Assembly (NCBI GenBank): GCA_035079385.1
Contig: JAVHKY010000001.1
Span: forward strand, 8,766,501 to 8,830,500
Direction: 5' to 3'
DNA: 64,000 bases
From: Aspidiotus rigidus
Taxonomy: Eukaryota > Arthropoda > Insecta > Hemiptera > Diaspididae
Shown: in pieces, positions 43,760 to 56,159 of the stretch
How the letters are laid out: every line of letters begins with the position of its first letter
Numbering within the stretch: position 1 is the first letter of the stretch
The notes under the pieces: generated by a model
Database searches by the model: none
What the model was told of the DNA's origin: nothing
The model's input: only the letters and a program-made list of their open reading frames with translations
Translations under genes and position numbers: made by a program

Positions 43760-46700
43760 GGAAAGTGGTGAAATAGAGGAAGAACTACTTTGTACTACAG
43801 CTATTGAAAAAAAATCAAAATTTAACGCTTTTCTCCCACGCGAAATTTTAGAATTGTATTGTAATACTATTCTTTCTATTCGATCTGAATGTTGGATCTA
43901 CAATTGAGAATGTTCAACAAATTGGATGACCTACATTTATTGGCAGTCAATGGTTGAAGGCCTCGGTCCGTTTTAAAATAAAGGTTCTACCGTTTCATTA
44001 AGAAGAAGAAGAAGAAGAGACTCTTTTCGCTGCTCGGAGGTCGGTTTCATTCTTTCGCGTTAACTAAAAAAAAAAACCGATCTCAGGGGAAACTTAAAAC
44101 TTCCTACCACACCATCTTAGGAGTATTATTTTTACTTATTCTTCTGCATAGGGCTCTAAATTTGCTCTGAGATCTATATTTTCTTCAATCTGGAAAGTTG
44201 AAATTTTTCCAAGTCCTCTACCACCATTTAACCATTCTTCTCCAAGTCCTTGGATACCCATGGTCAGCTTTCGGGAACTTCTCTTTCTCCAAAGTAGGTA
44301 AGAGCCCTCGCGCCCACAAAATTTCCCAAATACTCCTCACCTAACCTAGAATTTCCTACCATCCAGCCTAGAAATTTTCCTCTAAAGCTTGAAAGTTGAC
44401 CTTTCCTGTTCCTGAGTCTTTGTCCTCATATTCTTTCTTTTTTTCACTTTTTCTTCAAATAGTAAACTTTCGAAAACTTTTCTCCATGTTCACTGATGAA
44501 GGCAACGGCACCAGAACCCGCGGAAATGTAAATGATAGTTGTGATAATCTATTGTCAAAGGGTTGAGAACATTGAATTTTTTCTGCCCTTACTCCATGCT
44601 GACGGTAAATGCGTGATAAAAATTTAAACGAAGGTGTTTTGACTTACTTTTTTGTAAAATATCCACCGCAAGGAATTTTTGACCATGAGACTTCAGAAAA
44701 TTTCGCATTGCTAACTATGTATGGGGAAACTGTATGCACGAGAAATGAGTCCCGAAAAAATGTTGGCTTTCACGTTACAGACATGTACATACTTTGAAAA
44801 ATTTCGCTGATTTACTATTCTCAAGACTTGGAAAAAATTTAGGCGATAATAGGACTTGAAAATTTCATCTTTGTGCGGAAAACTCACAAGTTTAAACTTT
44901 CCAGAACAATCGACGGTTGGCTAATGATCAAATATCAAAATCAAAATTGAATCATTTCTGAATTCCAACGACGAAAAACGTTCCCTACATTCCGTTATCA
45001 ACTTCGTCAACGACTTTGTATGTTTCTTCAGTAGATACTCTTCCCATTGCATGTAGGTTTCTGGAAAAAATGAATTCATCTAGGTCCAATTTTTGATTCC
45101 AAATCTCTGTACCAAGGTGAGATCGGCACAATATTGCCCTATTTTTATGTTCTGTCGGGAATAACGTCTATTCTACAAATCAACATTTGAAACAACGTTT
45201 TGTTGAAAATTCAATTGATAACAAAACCCATTTATTTAATAAGTAAGAATTAATATCCTCCAACCGCCTACGATGAACATACGAATTACTTTTACACGTA
45301 TAATCGACCAACTGATTGTAAGAAAAAAAAAAAAACAAACTTTGTTAAAATAAACTTGAAGAAGACTTCGGCTTCGTATCACAATACATACTCAGAAATA
45401 TTGAAATTAGAATCACCAAAGTTGATGATGTCACACCAGATTCACCTCATCTTTCATACCGGTACTTAATGCGACGAAGTCCACATAAAATCCTTCTAAT
45501 ATCGTACTAAGAGAGAGGCATAAAAGACACGGGGAAGAAAAATTAAATGGGGAGAAAAATTGGAAAAAATTGGAGCTTGAGAAAGAGAAAGAGAGAAGGA
45601 GTTGAAAAATATGGAAGAGGAAAAAAGGGTTAATATAGGACACTTGGGGCTCACGAATAATACGGCTGGCGGTAGTAGTGCGAACACGCTCATCCTTTCG
45701 TCGACATGTTCTCATCGTAGAAGAATGAAGAACGGTTATTAATTTTTTAAAAGTACAAACAAAGAGGCAAAGAGGGATTGTAAAAAGCGACTGTAAAGTT
45801 GTAAGTAAAGTCTCAAAACTCAGTTAAACACTCTCCAGAGACTACTTCTCACACAGAAGAAAATTAATTATTAGACGAGCTTTTTCTTTGCCAGTTATAT
45901 AGGTTTGCATCTTTTAACGAAGTCTTTTGTTTCAACACGATATTTAATGTGTAACGCGAGCGAATATCGTATTAAAAGAAATTAACGTCAGAAATTCGCC
46001 GTTTTAATATTTTCTTTTAATATTATTAATTTTATTGTACTTTTAAATTAGACACAGTGCAAACAAATTACAAAAATTTAAATAATATTTTGAATACGTT
46101 TTTCTATGCCTCCTACTAATACTCCCGTGATATATACTGTACGAGTAATTTACACGTTGTATAAAATGTTTTCTTCTAGGCATAAAAAGAGGAACCCGCC
46201 CATGCAGAAGACTTCAGCGATCTCGGAAATGACGCTATAAGATACGGAGAAATGACAAAGTAAAAATGATAAATATACCCGAATATTTATACCGATTTTT
46301 CCCGTTATATCGGAGCAGGAAGAAAAAAGAAAGAAAAAAAAAAACAAAAAACGTAAAATGTTTTATGACATTATAATTATTAAATATCACACGTTACCAG
46401 AATGTAACCTGTAGAAGTCTAGTAATAAGAATGCCGTACAAAACCTCATGTTTCATAATTTGGAAAAGACAACACCGTATATTTGGACGAGAAGGGGAAA
46501 AATCCCTCGTAAAATGTTACGACATTTTTTTGTACGTCGGTTCGTACTTAATAATATTAAAATTTTATGGCGTTTCAACACTGTAAAAGACAATTTTCTT
46601 CACTTTTCGAGCAATACTTCTGCATATTCATACTAGTCTTGGTTGCCTGTGGCGTAAAAAATGAGGGGAAGGAAAAAATACGTCGCGGGTTTCTTATACT

Positions 46701-47935
46701 TATGTAGTACCGTGAACTTAGACATGACAAAATACAGATTCTAAAAGTAGTACACAATATATGGGAAAAGTATACAGTACCTACATTAAGGTATGCCCCA
46801 TTATGGAACAAGATGAACGAATGCGACTCAATATATCTTCACTTGCCACCTACAAATAGGATAGCTAAGACGTAATATTATTACGTTAGAATATTATTAA
46901 TTTTTTATTGAGTTTTCCAGAACACCGAACAAGGTCTGTAGATGGTATATGAAAAGATCACTCCGGAAAACGTCACTTTCAGATCAAGACTTCCATTATT
47001 GGTTTCAAAAACTCAGAAAAAAAAAATCGATTCAGCAAGAACATAGTTATACGACAAATGAGACGCCTTCAGGATTTTTACACGCTATAACCTCTTCGGG
47101 AAATGCAGAATTATAATATGAAGAATCAGTTTTACCAGACAGACTTTTTTGTCCCTACGGAAATGGGTATTCTCCGGAGAATTTCCGGAACTCCAAATCA
47201 GGCAAAATAGAAAAGACTGTGGTTTTTTAAGCAAAATTCGCAATTCTAATCAAGGACGATTGCTCATCACGATACTGTTGCCCTTGCAAAGTAAGATTAT
47301 ACCTATGTTTCAAAATTTTGGGAGAATTTTCGCCCAAGGCATATACATCGTAAGCGCGGATTTAGAACGATAAAAACGATAATGGTGACAAATTCAAGAA
47401 ACCACTAACGATGAGTTTTACTAACCTAAATATGAATTGAAATTGAATCTTACTGAACTCTTGTACTCTGCTAGAACGTATTAGAATTCGAGTGTTGTTT
47501 CATTCCAGCCACAGACACTGAAGGATTTGGGGTTTCGACTCGAATACTCTTGTCATAAATGGCTGACTCCGCTTCCGGAGGTCCGTTCTCATCATTGAGT
47601 TTCTTATCAGAAAGTCATGTAAATCCATTAATAGCGTCAAATCATACTTCCAGTAGAAGGTTTCACACATATTTGTGGGTGTATAAATGATCGATCTCAC
47701 ACCGATTTTAGGAAGAGTAGATTATACTCGAGGTGAATTCTGCTAAAGAATAATGCAAAATTTTGCGACGAGAGTCGAAAACAAGTTACTTCTTAGAAAA
47801 AAATAGGTAAGTAATTTAGTTCGACATCAGAAAGATAGAATTTACTCACTTGAAGGTTTTTGTCCGCCTTATGCCTCACAACGACGAGGGTAACGCATCT
47901 TGAAATAGGTAAGTAGTTTCCAATCTTGAAACAAC
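43760..47935. other. Intergenic, no supported gene
   Basis: AT-rich DNA with (AAG)n at about 44002-44020 and A-runs. TTCCAAGTCC words recur near 44210 and 44245. Open frames are short and featureless. Confidence 0.5.
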
Positions 47936-47941
47936 TGAGTA

Positions 47942-48821
47942 CCGTAAACTGGGGTGACTTTGCAACCCAGGGGTGACTATGCACGACCGCGTTATTAAAG
48001 CACTCCTGATGGTATACAAAGAAACTAAAAATGTCTTGGTGGCTACAAACAGGCTGTAGGTCTTCTGGATGATGTGAAGAACGAAAACAAAACAAGAATC
48101 GAATCGTTATCACGATTCGTTCTCGTATCACGCCGGGTTGAATTTCATCGTTAATTTTCTTCGAAAATTTCAATCAAAATAAGATACTAAATTTGAAACG
48201 TGAAGGCGGCTTTCATGAAATCGGTACGTATATATTCTGAAAGAGAATTTTCCGCTCTTTCAGATGCAATTTAATGCATTCGAATCGATTAAAAATTAGG
48301 GAATCTATCGATCCTAATGTGATGAATTCCATGTTTTTTTTTCCATCCATATGCCGCGAAACGACGTAAGAAGACCTGGAAATCGTCGTTATGCAGTTGA
48401 CACCGAAGAAGATTTGATGCGTCTTGTTATTTCTAAGTTAAACCAGCCTTAAAATTATACTGTTTCAGTTTGTGGTACTTATTATTAATATTTTTGGCTG
48501 TTTTGCGTTTTTTCATTGATAATCTCCATTATGCAAAGTCACCCCGAGAAGAAAATGCAGAGTTTGCCATAAGCAAAGTAACCCCGAGGAAGGAAATGCA
48601 AAGTCACCCCAACCGGGTGTGACTTTGCAGTCGTAATTCAAACTAATTTTTCATCATGAAGATGAATTTTTACGCTTAAACCAGTGGCATCATTGAATTC
48701 TACGGCGTTTGACTATTAAGATACATGTTTTGTCATAATCAGGGTAACTATAGTATTCCGCGCAGAAGATCTCAAAGTTGAAAAATAGCAAAAAAACGTG
48801 CAAAGTCACCCCAGTTTACGG
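47942..48821. mobile_element. pogo-like MITE with terminal inverted repeats
   Basis: Ends CCGTAAACTGGGGTGACTTT (47942 onward) and the exact complement ending at 48821, flanked by TA (47940-47941; 48822-48823). The word GGGGTGACTTTGCA or a one-base variant occurs seven times: 47951, 47970, 48532, 48572, 48597, 48615 and 48799; four of these are on the complement strand. There is no transposase. The TACCGTAAA end resembles the right end of the pogo/Tigger element at 25.9 kb. Confidence 0.9.
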
Positions 48822-48829
48822 TAATTAAT

Positions 48830-51800
48830 TGGAACTTTCCAGATATATTTATCGCTCGAAGAGTACGTCCTAGAGCCATATTTCTGAGAAACGCTACAAA
48901 TCTTATCGGAGAGGTCGATGATTGACTCAACCAGATACAATATTATAGTTTTTCAGCTCACGGAGGCCATACTAATATACGCACAAGAAGTACTCAACTT
49001 CACATCATACAATTGAGCAATTAGTACCTAGATGTAAGAGCCGCGAAGAATAATTGTTAGTCCTCAACCATTTAGGAGGTAGACAAAGTTATATAATAGT
49101 AACAAAATATACAAACAGTTACAGAGAGGTGATGAAAAATCGGATTATTCCATGGCCATGATGATTTGAACTCGTCATCATTACACTGATTGTAGGTACT
49201 AAAATGTAAAGTAGTGTAGAACACTACAACAAATATACTCGTATGTACACAAACGTTGTTCTAGGTTCTAATTAAAGTTTGGGATGAACAATGAACACTA
49301 TTATACGTACAACAAGATTAAGTAAAAACTGCAATTTCTCATAAGCATTTGACATTACCATAATTATTTATCATGAGTATCAGTTTCACAACTGGAACGA
49401 TTTACCAGCTTTTGCAACACATCAAAAAAAGAAAGACCAATGGCTAATTGGCTATGGACTGCCTCTGCCGCAAGCGCTGCTGAGTCAATCAGATTGTGTA
49501 AATTCTATGCCTTGTTGCCAGCTTGCATCTTACTTGCATAATATTTCTAATCACCTGACTATATCTAGCGCCTTAGACTATAAGCCCGGATTTGCTTTCT
49601 TAAGCCTGCTGTTGCTCCACTATTCCAATCACTGACCCAACAAAATAATTGTGACAAAGTTAGCGCGTTCTAGTGTTCCCCTAGTTCAAGTATAAGTTAT
49701 CAATTATAGGCTACCTATTTCCTTTTTAGTTCAAATCAAATTTTTGGTCTCATTGAGATTTCCTAAAAATCAAGATCTTTCTGATTCAAACGGCCAGGTT
49801 ACTTTCATTCAAACCTGACTGTCACTGACAAGGAACACAAAGAAGGTTTGACATACTTGTGCGTGATTTCTCTGCAGATTCTGATCTGATTGCAATTTTT
49901 GATTCCAATTTCAAAATAGCTTTGATTTTCAAATAGACAAATTTCTTAACTCAAGTTTGAGGCATATGCCGGGGTTCTGAAGTCTCTTATACTAATCAAT
50001 TCCTAATTCCTATGAGGCTGCAGAAGACATTGAAAATTGTAATGTCTTTAGTTGAGCAATTGGTTAACAGGAATAGTACGGTGTGTTGCAACAAAATAAC
50101 CTCATCAATGCAATGGAATTTTTCCATTTCCCCTAAATATATAGCCCTAAATAAGACATCACTCGCTGTTCCTTGACACTTAATAGTAAAGTACACGATT
50201 AAGTATCTTTGCCATTCTTTTTTTTTAAAAAAGCATGATCTTTTTGATAGAGGGGACAGACCCACAGGGGATTGAAGGGAGGATTAGCTACTGATCTGTT
50301 TAATTATTTTGACTTCAATTTGGTTCTTATAATTTTGTATCTAGGTACCTATTAGGAATTTCGCAAATTAAATTCTCCAATATTGAAATAATAATACCAT
50401 TTCCTATACCTAGCCTATCATACGTTGAGTCGTTCGAGTCGGTGACAATATATGGTAAATCTCTCCATCTTTGCACTTGTTACTCATCTACCACCGAGCA
50501 CATACACCGAAACAAATATTACTCCTATACCAGCTCAACTTTTTTTGTTTTCTTTGACTAAAAATATTGATTATCAAATAGTTATTTGTTACCTTCTACT
50601 TCATATTTTTTAAATGTTTCGACTGCTGCACTTTATACTTACTTGCTGTCGAAAAATACTACCAGAGGATTTTCGCAAATCCTACGACACTAATTGTGTA
50701 CTGGTGAAGATTGGTGAAAGATCACGGTGCATATCCAGGATGATCAAAGATGAGTTTTAGTATTATCAGGTATTTTGACTGTCTCGTCTTTTGTTTGGCA
50801 TTTCGAACAAAATCGCATAAATATTTAACCTATTTTAATCATCATTTTTATTTACGTTTTTCAATTGTATTTTTTTAGTACTTGATCGTTAGTTCATTCA
50901 GGTTTTCATTTATTTATTAATTATTTATTCATTCACTCATCACTTCATTGAAGATAAAAATGTGTAAGCTAATGATCTCGAAATATTTTGTTTCACGTCT
51001 CAGACAATCGGTTCATAATTGAATTGAGAACATTTTAAATTGAAATAATAAGAGATGCAAACCATAAAAAATAGTATTTAATATAAAAATACTTTGTATA
51101 AATCGAGAACTTTCGGTCAAACTACCATTATCAAGAATGTTGTAAGAGAAATGAACATACGAGATAAAAACGAGAGGAAGATGACACGAAATACGATTTT
51201 GGTGAAAATGAGATATTGATTATTGCATGGTTTCTTCATGAAACAAATGAATAACTTATTCGAGGAAAAGAAAAGAGAGAGAAAAAAAAAAAAAAGTGCG
51301 ATGAAAGTAAAAATATGGTTCAAGAGAAAATTGAAGTCGACGAATTAAATTTTTTGTGTATCTTATTACCGTCTGTATAACTCATTTACTTTTGAAAAAT
51401 ATTATTTCTGCCGTAGAACGGATATGAGATTTATAAAAGTTTGTCAGACTGTATAGTAAAAATTTGGAGGTTTCATTACAGGACTCGACAAAAAATTGCG
51501 AGATCTGAAAACTGGTAATTTAACAAGTAAAATTAAAATTCTTTTGGAATTTTTAAAAATGCATCTCTCTACGAGATACATTAAAAACACTAGAGAAATT
51601 AAAGTAATATTTATATTCTAAAAAAATGTTTTCTACTCTACGAAATTTGTGTACACGTCTTATATTATTATCTGAGAATTCTGCTAGTCTTATTGTTCCA
51701 ATCAACTTCGAATAACGCGTATCGTGCTCGTGGAGTGTTGAAATATATTTGAAAGCAATTTACATTTACTGATAACATGAAAGGACAAAACAGCATTATT

Positions 51801-54600
51801 TCCGTCCAAAAAAATTTGGAATCCTATCTTGGAAAAAACTTAAATTTAAAAAAAAAAAGTGGTATGTACTTAAACTAATGATCAATTTTTGAAATTAAAG
51901 ATGCAATGAATTTCTAAAAATCAAAAGATAGGAAAATATTGACTAAACGGGATTTAAACAGATATATTCTATTCTCAATAATTCTGTTTCCAATTATGAA
52001 TACTTCAGAATTATTACTGAAAGTTGTTATTCTGTATCGACAAGAACTTTTTCAACAAATTTCTGAGTTTAAACCTAATGGATGAAATATCCTCGTAACC
52101 ATAACGGGAGTATGAATTCGGAATTCCGTAAGATTAGTCTTGACTAAAGTTTTCACTTAATTTCAATACGAACAACACCGCTCTCAAGAAGTAACTAATT
52201 GAAATCTGAACGTTTAAAATTCAGAATGATTTGTGTTGATGATAGGTATAGAGAAAAAAAAAAAAAAACAACAATGTATCATATTCTAGAATAGGTACTT
52301 TTGATACTCTCAATATTGCCGAATCCTATAAATTTTAAGAATAAAAATATCAATATAAATCGGAGGTGTTAATTTCCTCATCATAACATAAGTTATGTAC
52401 GCCTTAAGTCATATTGTCAGTTTCTCCATAAGTAACTTCATTGAAAGAACCCACAATAACTTTCCTTAAAAATTTCAATTTTCGTTCACGAAATAATAAT
52501 ACTTGAATTTCCAGTATTCTTCGATCGATTTGGTCAACGATTTGTCATTTTTTCAACGATTCGAAAATCGATTTATGCAGCACTAAGGCTAAGGCCGTGT
52601 ATTTTCTCAATCAATTTATTTTCTCGTAGTTTTGAGCGAAATTGATTTCTAGATGACGTTTTCTTCTTGGATACTCTTCATGGTCGTATCGTACCATATT
52701 CGAGGTATTGTGGAAGAAAAGTGGAGATAGCCTTTGAATTGATAATTTAACGCGACAAAAATCGTCAGTCATAATTATTATGATGATCTTGGGGTATTCG
52801 AGAATTAATTTTTCCCATCCTCCTCGACTATATGTAACTGATATTAAATCATGTAGGAATTCAATTTTTTTACAATCCACCAATAGGTCATTTTCACGTT
52901 AATACATAAATTTGATTGAAATAATGCAAATTTTTAAATACCCATTTTCGAAGATCCTGATGGTCGCGCGTGATTTTTTTTTTAATTCTTCTATTTAATT
53001 CAGCCGAGAAAAGAGACAAAAAAAAGAGCTAGATATGAGTACTGAGTTACAATTCTACAATGAAGCTCAATCGTAGTACTGTATGATAATATCCTTACTT
53101 TATACCATGGGCACATTCGTCGTGGATAATTCGTAGGACAGTTATTTAAATGCATACCTACTTTCCAATTTTATTTGATCAATTACATGGCTAAAAACGT
53201 CTCGCACTCTCTTCCTGTATGACGAGTGTAAATTTTTCGCCAATCTCCCATTTATAGGTACCTACACAAATTCAGGATGTACAGTACGATGTACAACACA
53301 GTGGAGTGCATTCATCTGTGAAAATGATCACCAGGAATAGGTAAGTTAGATATCGGCTGAACGGTACGTAAATAAACGACAAAATTTCAACTGTATTTTT
53401 CCCGGTGACACACAAAAAAAACTAAAGAATAACGAGACAATAACAGCGATTTAATGACCTATTTAGAGAAATGAAGAAGAAAAATAAACAATACGATTTT
53501 CTGCGCGAACTCCGACCATCAGTAGGAGAGATTTAAATAAACTTGGAATAAGTACAATATAAAATTATTCCAGCTGATTTCAGTCCGTATGGCTCGTTTT
53601 ATTATTTACAGATGATGACGATATGCTCCCTTTTTAGACTTCTCAAGTTTTCTTAAATACAGACAAGAACTTTTTTTTTTCGATCGTTTTTTTATCAATC
53701 TTGAATCCTTTTATAAATTCATCACATTCAAATCCATTACAACACATTATAATTTCTCCTACAAACTGATCAACAAGGTTCTCAAGGAAGGAGAGGGTTT
53801 TTTAAAAATAAAAGAGAGGGTGTATAATTTTCTAGCCCATTTTTTTAGGAAGTATAATTTATTTTTACGCATACATTCTAATAATTAAGCTATAAATAGG
53901 AGAAGGTCAATAGTAGAGGAAATTTATACATATGTACGATTAAAATTCAGGCTCTACCATTGACATGCCACTAATCTACAACAGTAGAGATAAATATTAC
54001 AATTTTACCGAGACTTAAGTGCAATATCATCATATACGAGTATGTATCATTACGACTTTTTAGAAAAAAAAAAAAAAAAACTTATATATACGAGTATCGG
54101 TTCACAAATCAAATAAAAATATGAAAGTTGTTGGTATTTTTTACTGAAACATTTATAATTTACCTACATAAATTAATTTCTGCTTTTTGAATCTGAAAGA
54201 TTTGATTGATCATTTTTACTTTTTGTCTCGAAAATTTATTTTTATATCCTCGATCGCATTATTTTTGATACACTTTAAAAACTATGAAAATGTACCTAGT
54301 CTATTTTTACTTTTGAACAAGAATTACTATCCTAAGACGAGAGTACAATAATAATATGTCATATTGCTTAGATAGGCTAATGAAGTCGCGTGGATTTTTT
54401 CTGTAGAATAAAATGAACACTAAAATACATTCGACTAATACCGAGAGAAAGAGTTCATCAAAATCCGATAAAAAGTGTCCAAAATGCATTACCGTTTACA
54501 TCCAATTTTCGCAAAATTACGTACATCGTTTAAATATCACAACTTTTCCTCAATTTAGCTAACAATGTGTTAATAAATTACTCTGAGCCATTTCACATTC
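48830..54600. other. Intergenic, no supported gene
   Basis: The longest apparently unique stretch in the window: AT-rich, many A/T homopolymers, and no transposon coding remnant recognised. It lies 3' of the secreted-protein gene (minus sense) and may include its 3' UTR; an AATAAA (minus) occurs near 54236. Confidence 0.5.
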
Positions 54601-54612
54601 AATAACTAGGTA

Positions 54613-56115
54613 CTAAACTGCCTCCCTCCTTTCCAATGGAATTTCTGTCTGCGTCTCTTCGGTCATCGCATCCCAAAAAGCAGTAGCGGACGGGGTCGTA
54701 TCATAAGACTCCGTGGTTGTACTCGTTGTGCTGGTGTTTTGATGAGGCCCACCATTGGACGGCAATGAGCCCTTCACGTGGAAATCTTTATCACCAGTGA
54801 TTGAGTTTTCCATAGCAGCTGCTGCCCAGTGAAGCGTTTCTAGATCGAGAGGTTTATTACCTAACAACGAACCGGAGGATGAGGAAAATTGTGGTTTGAA
54901 AAATGGAGAATTGAAACCCTCGGACGCATCTGAAAACTTGTTGAAATTTGAAAATTTGTTTCTCAAGCTCAGCGGTTTATCGTTATCGAAATCCAAATTA
55001 TGGTCCATGGTCACAGGTCCTAAATTGTCGTTGAGGTTCAAGCCGTACGGATTTGTTGATAGGCCGTCTCCGAAACCCAGATTCGGCTGATGTTCCGGAA
55101 AACTCGAATCCAACGGATGCGAACTCACAGGTGAGGTGAAAGGCTTGGAAGACGATAGTAAATCATTGAAAGGTGAGCCTAAAGAATACCTGCTTGAAGG
55201 AAATCTCAAATGTCGAGTCGGAAATGGAGGCGACTTGTAAGGTACAGTCCCCGTTAAATGCTGTATGTGGTGTTGTTGGTGATGCTCGTGTCCGGACGCG
55301 TGAACTTTCTCTACTTCGTCGTAATAAGGCGATGATTGGTGTTGGTAGTGGAACTGAGACAATCCAATATTGTTTCCTGGATTGTAGTAAGGTAGTGAGC
55401 TAGAGTAAGGAAGTTTGAAATCGCTGATATACGGCTTCTGATGGTAACCGGGGTAGGATGGTTGACGATAATCAATGCCGGTCATCTGATTATTCAAATA
55501 GCTAGCCGGTCTGTTCAAGCCATTGACCGCGTACTGCGACCGAGGCGGATCGATTATTGTGAATGAGGGATTTGATTTCTTACCATCCTTTGGTTTGTCT
55601 TCTCCACTGACGTTGATAACTGTAGAGTACACTCGTGTTAAGAAGTTTTTGCCAGCGTCGTTTCCGCCATAGGAACGCTGATTCGATCTCACAGGTGGAG
55701 GAAGTCCAACGACCTCACTGTACGGATTGTATGGCGGCTGAGCTGACTGATGGGTTACATCCGGTAGCAAAGAGTAATAGACGACACGTTTCGGCGTATT
55801 ATATTCTTCTAAAGGAATTTCTTGACTTTTACCATGGCGGAAGGTTCCGCCCGAAGGGATTACAGTCAGAATTGGTTCGGAGAGTTGTTTCTTCATTTGG
55901 GTGGTGACGAACGGAGGTGTTTTAGTGGGTTTCCACGAGTAATTCGAATCGGTGGTTACGGATGACTCTCGTTTTTGGCGAATTAGAATTTTTCCGCTCG
56001 CCGTCAAAAACTCGTCCGGAAAATGCGTCAGTGTCCCAGAATGAAGACGGCATTCCACGAAAACTGCGGAACGTAAGATCAACCATGAATATGAAATGAG
56101 AATTAGATTCAACAT
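54613..56115 (-). CDS. Secreted Tyr/Pro/Ser/His-rich protein, 500 residues
   Basis: A true ATG (56113-56115) starts a hydrophobic leader (LNLILISYSWLILRSAVFVE, signal peptide, cut probably near residue 21-23). RQKR at 46-49 is a furin-type site. The mature part is low complexity: many Tyr, Pro, Ser and His, with a His/Gln cluster (HEHHQQHHIQH) at about 280-290 and paired SPF/KPF motifs. It ends with a Thr-rich stretch (STTSTTTESYDTT) before a stop at 54613-54615. There are no cysteines after the leader. The composition fits an extracellular matrix, cuticle, chorion or silk-like protein; no family was recognised. The coding exon is probably whole, since a splice acceptor precedes it. It is the only host-like gene in the window. 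Confidence 0.85.
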   Translation of the reverse strand: MLNLILISYSWLILRSAVFVECRLHSGTLTHFPDEFLTASGKILIRQKRESSVTTDSNYSWKPTKTPPFVTTQMKKQLSEPILTVIPSGGTFRHGKSQEIPLEEYNTPKRVVYYSLLPDVTHQSAQPPYNPYSEVVGLPPPVRSNQRSYGGNDAGKNFLTRVYSTVINVSGEDKPKDGKKSNPSFTIIDPPRSQYAVNGLNRPASYLNNQMTGIDYRQPSYPGYHQKPYISDFKLPYSSSLPYYNPGNNIGLSQFHYQHQSSPYYDEVEKVHASGHEHHQQHHIQHLTGTVPYKSPPFPTRHLRFPSSRYSLGSPFNDLLSSSKPFTSPVSSHPLDSSFPEHQPNLGFGDGLSTNPYGLNLNDNLGPVTMDHNLDFDNDKPLSLRNKFSNFNKFSDASEGFNSPFFKPQFSSSSGSLLGNKPLDLETLHWAAAAMENSITGDKDFHVKGSLPSNGGPHQNTSTTSTTTESYDTTPSATAFWDAMTEETQTEIPLERREAV

Positions 56116-56133
56116 GTTGTCGATATGTGCGAT

Positions 56134-56150
56134 CCTGAAACGAATGAGAA
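56134..56150 (-). promoter_or_regulatory. Splice acceptor before the secreted-protein exon
   Basis: On the minus strand TTCTCATTCGTTTCAG precedes GATCGC, 18 bases upstream of the ATG. The pyrimidine-rich tract and CAG are typical of an acceptor, so the 5' UTR begins in an upstream exon (right of 56150) that I could not place. Confidence 0.65.
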
Positions 56151-56159
56151 AAAGTCTGT

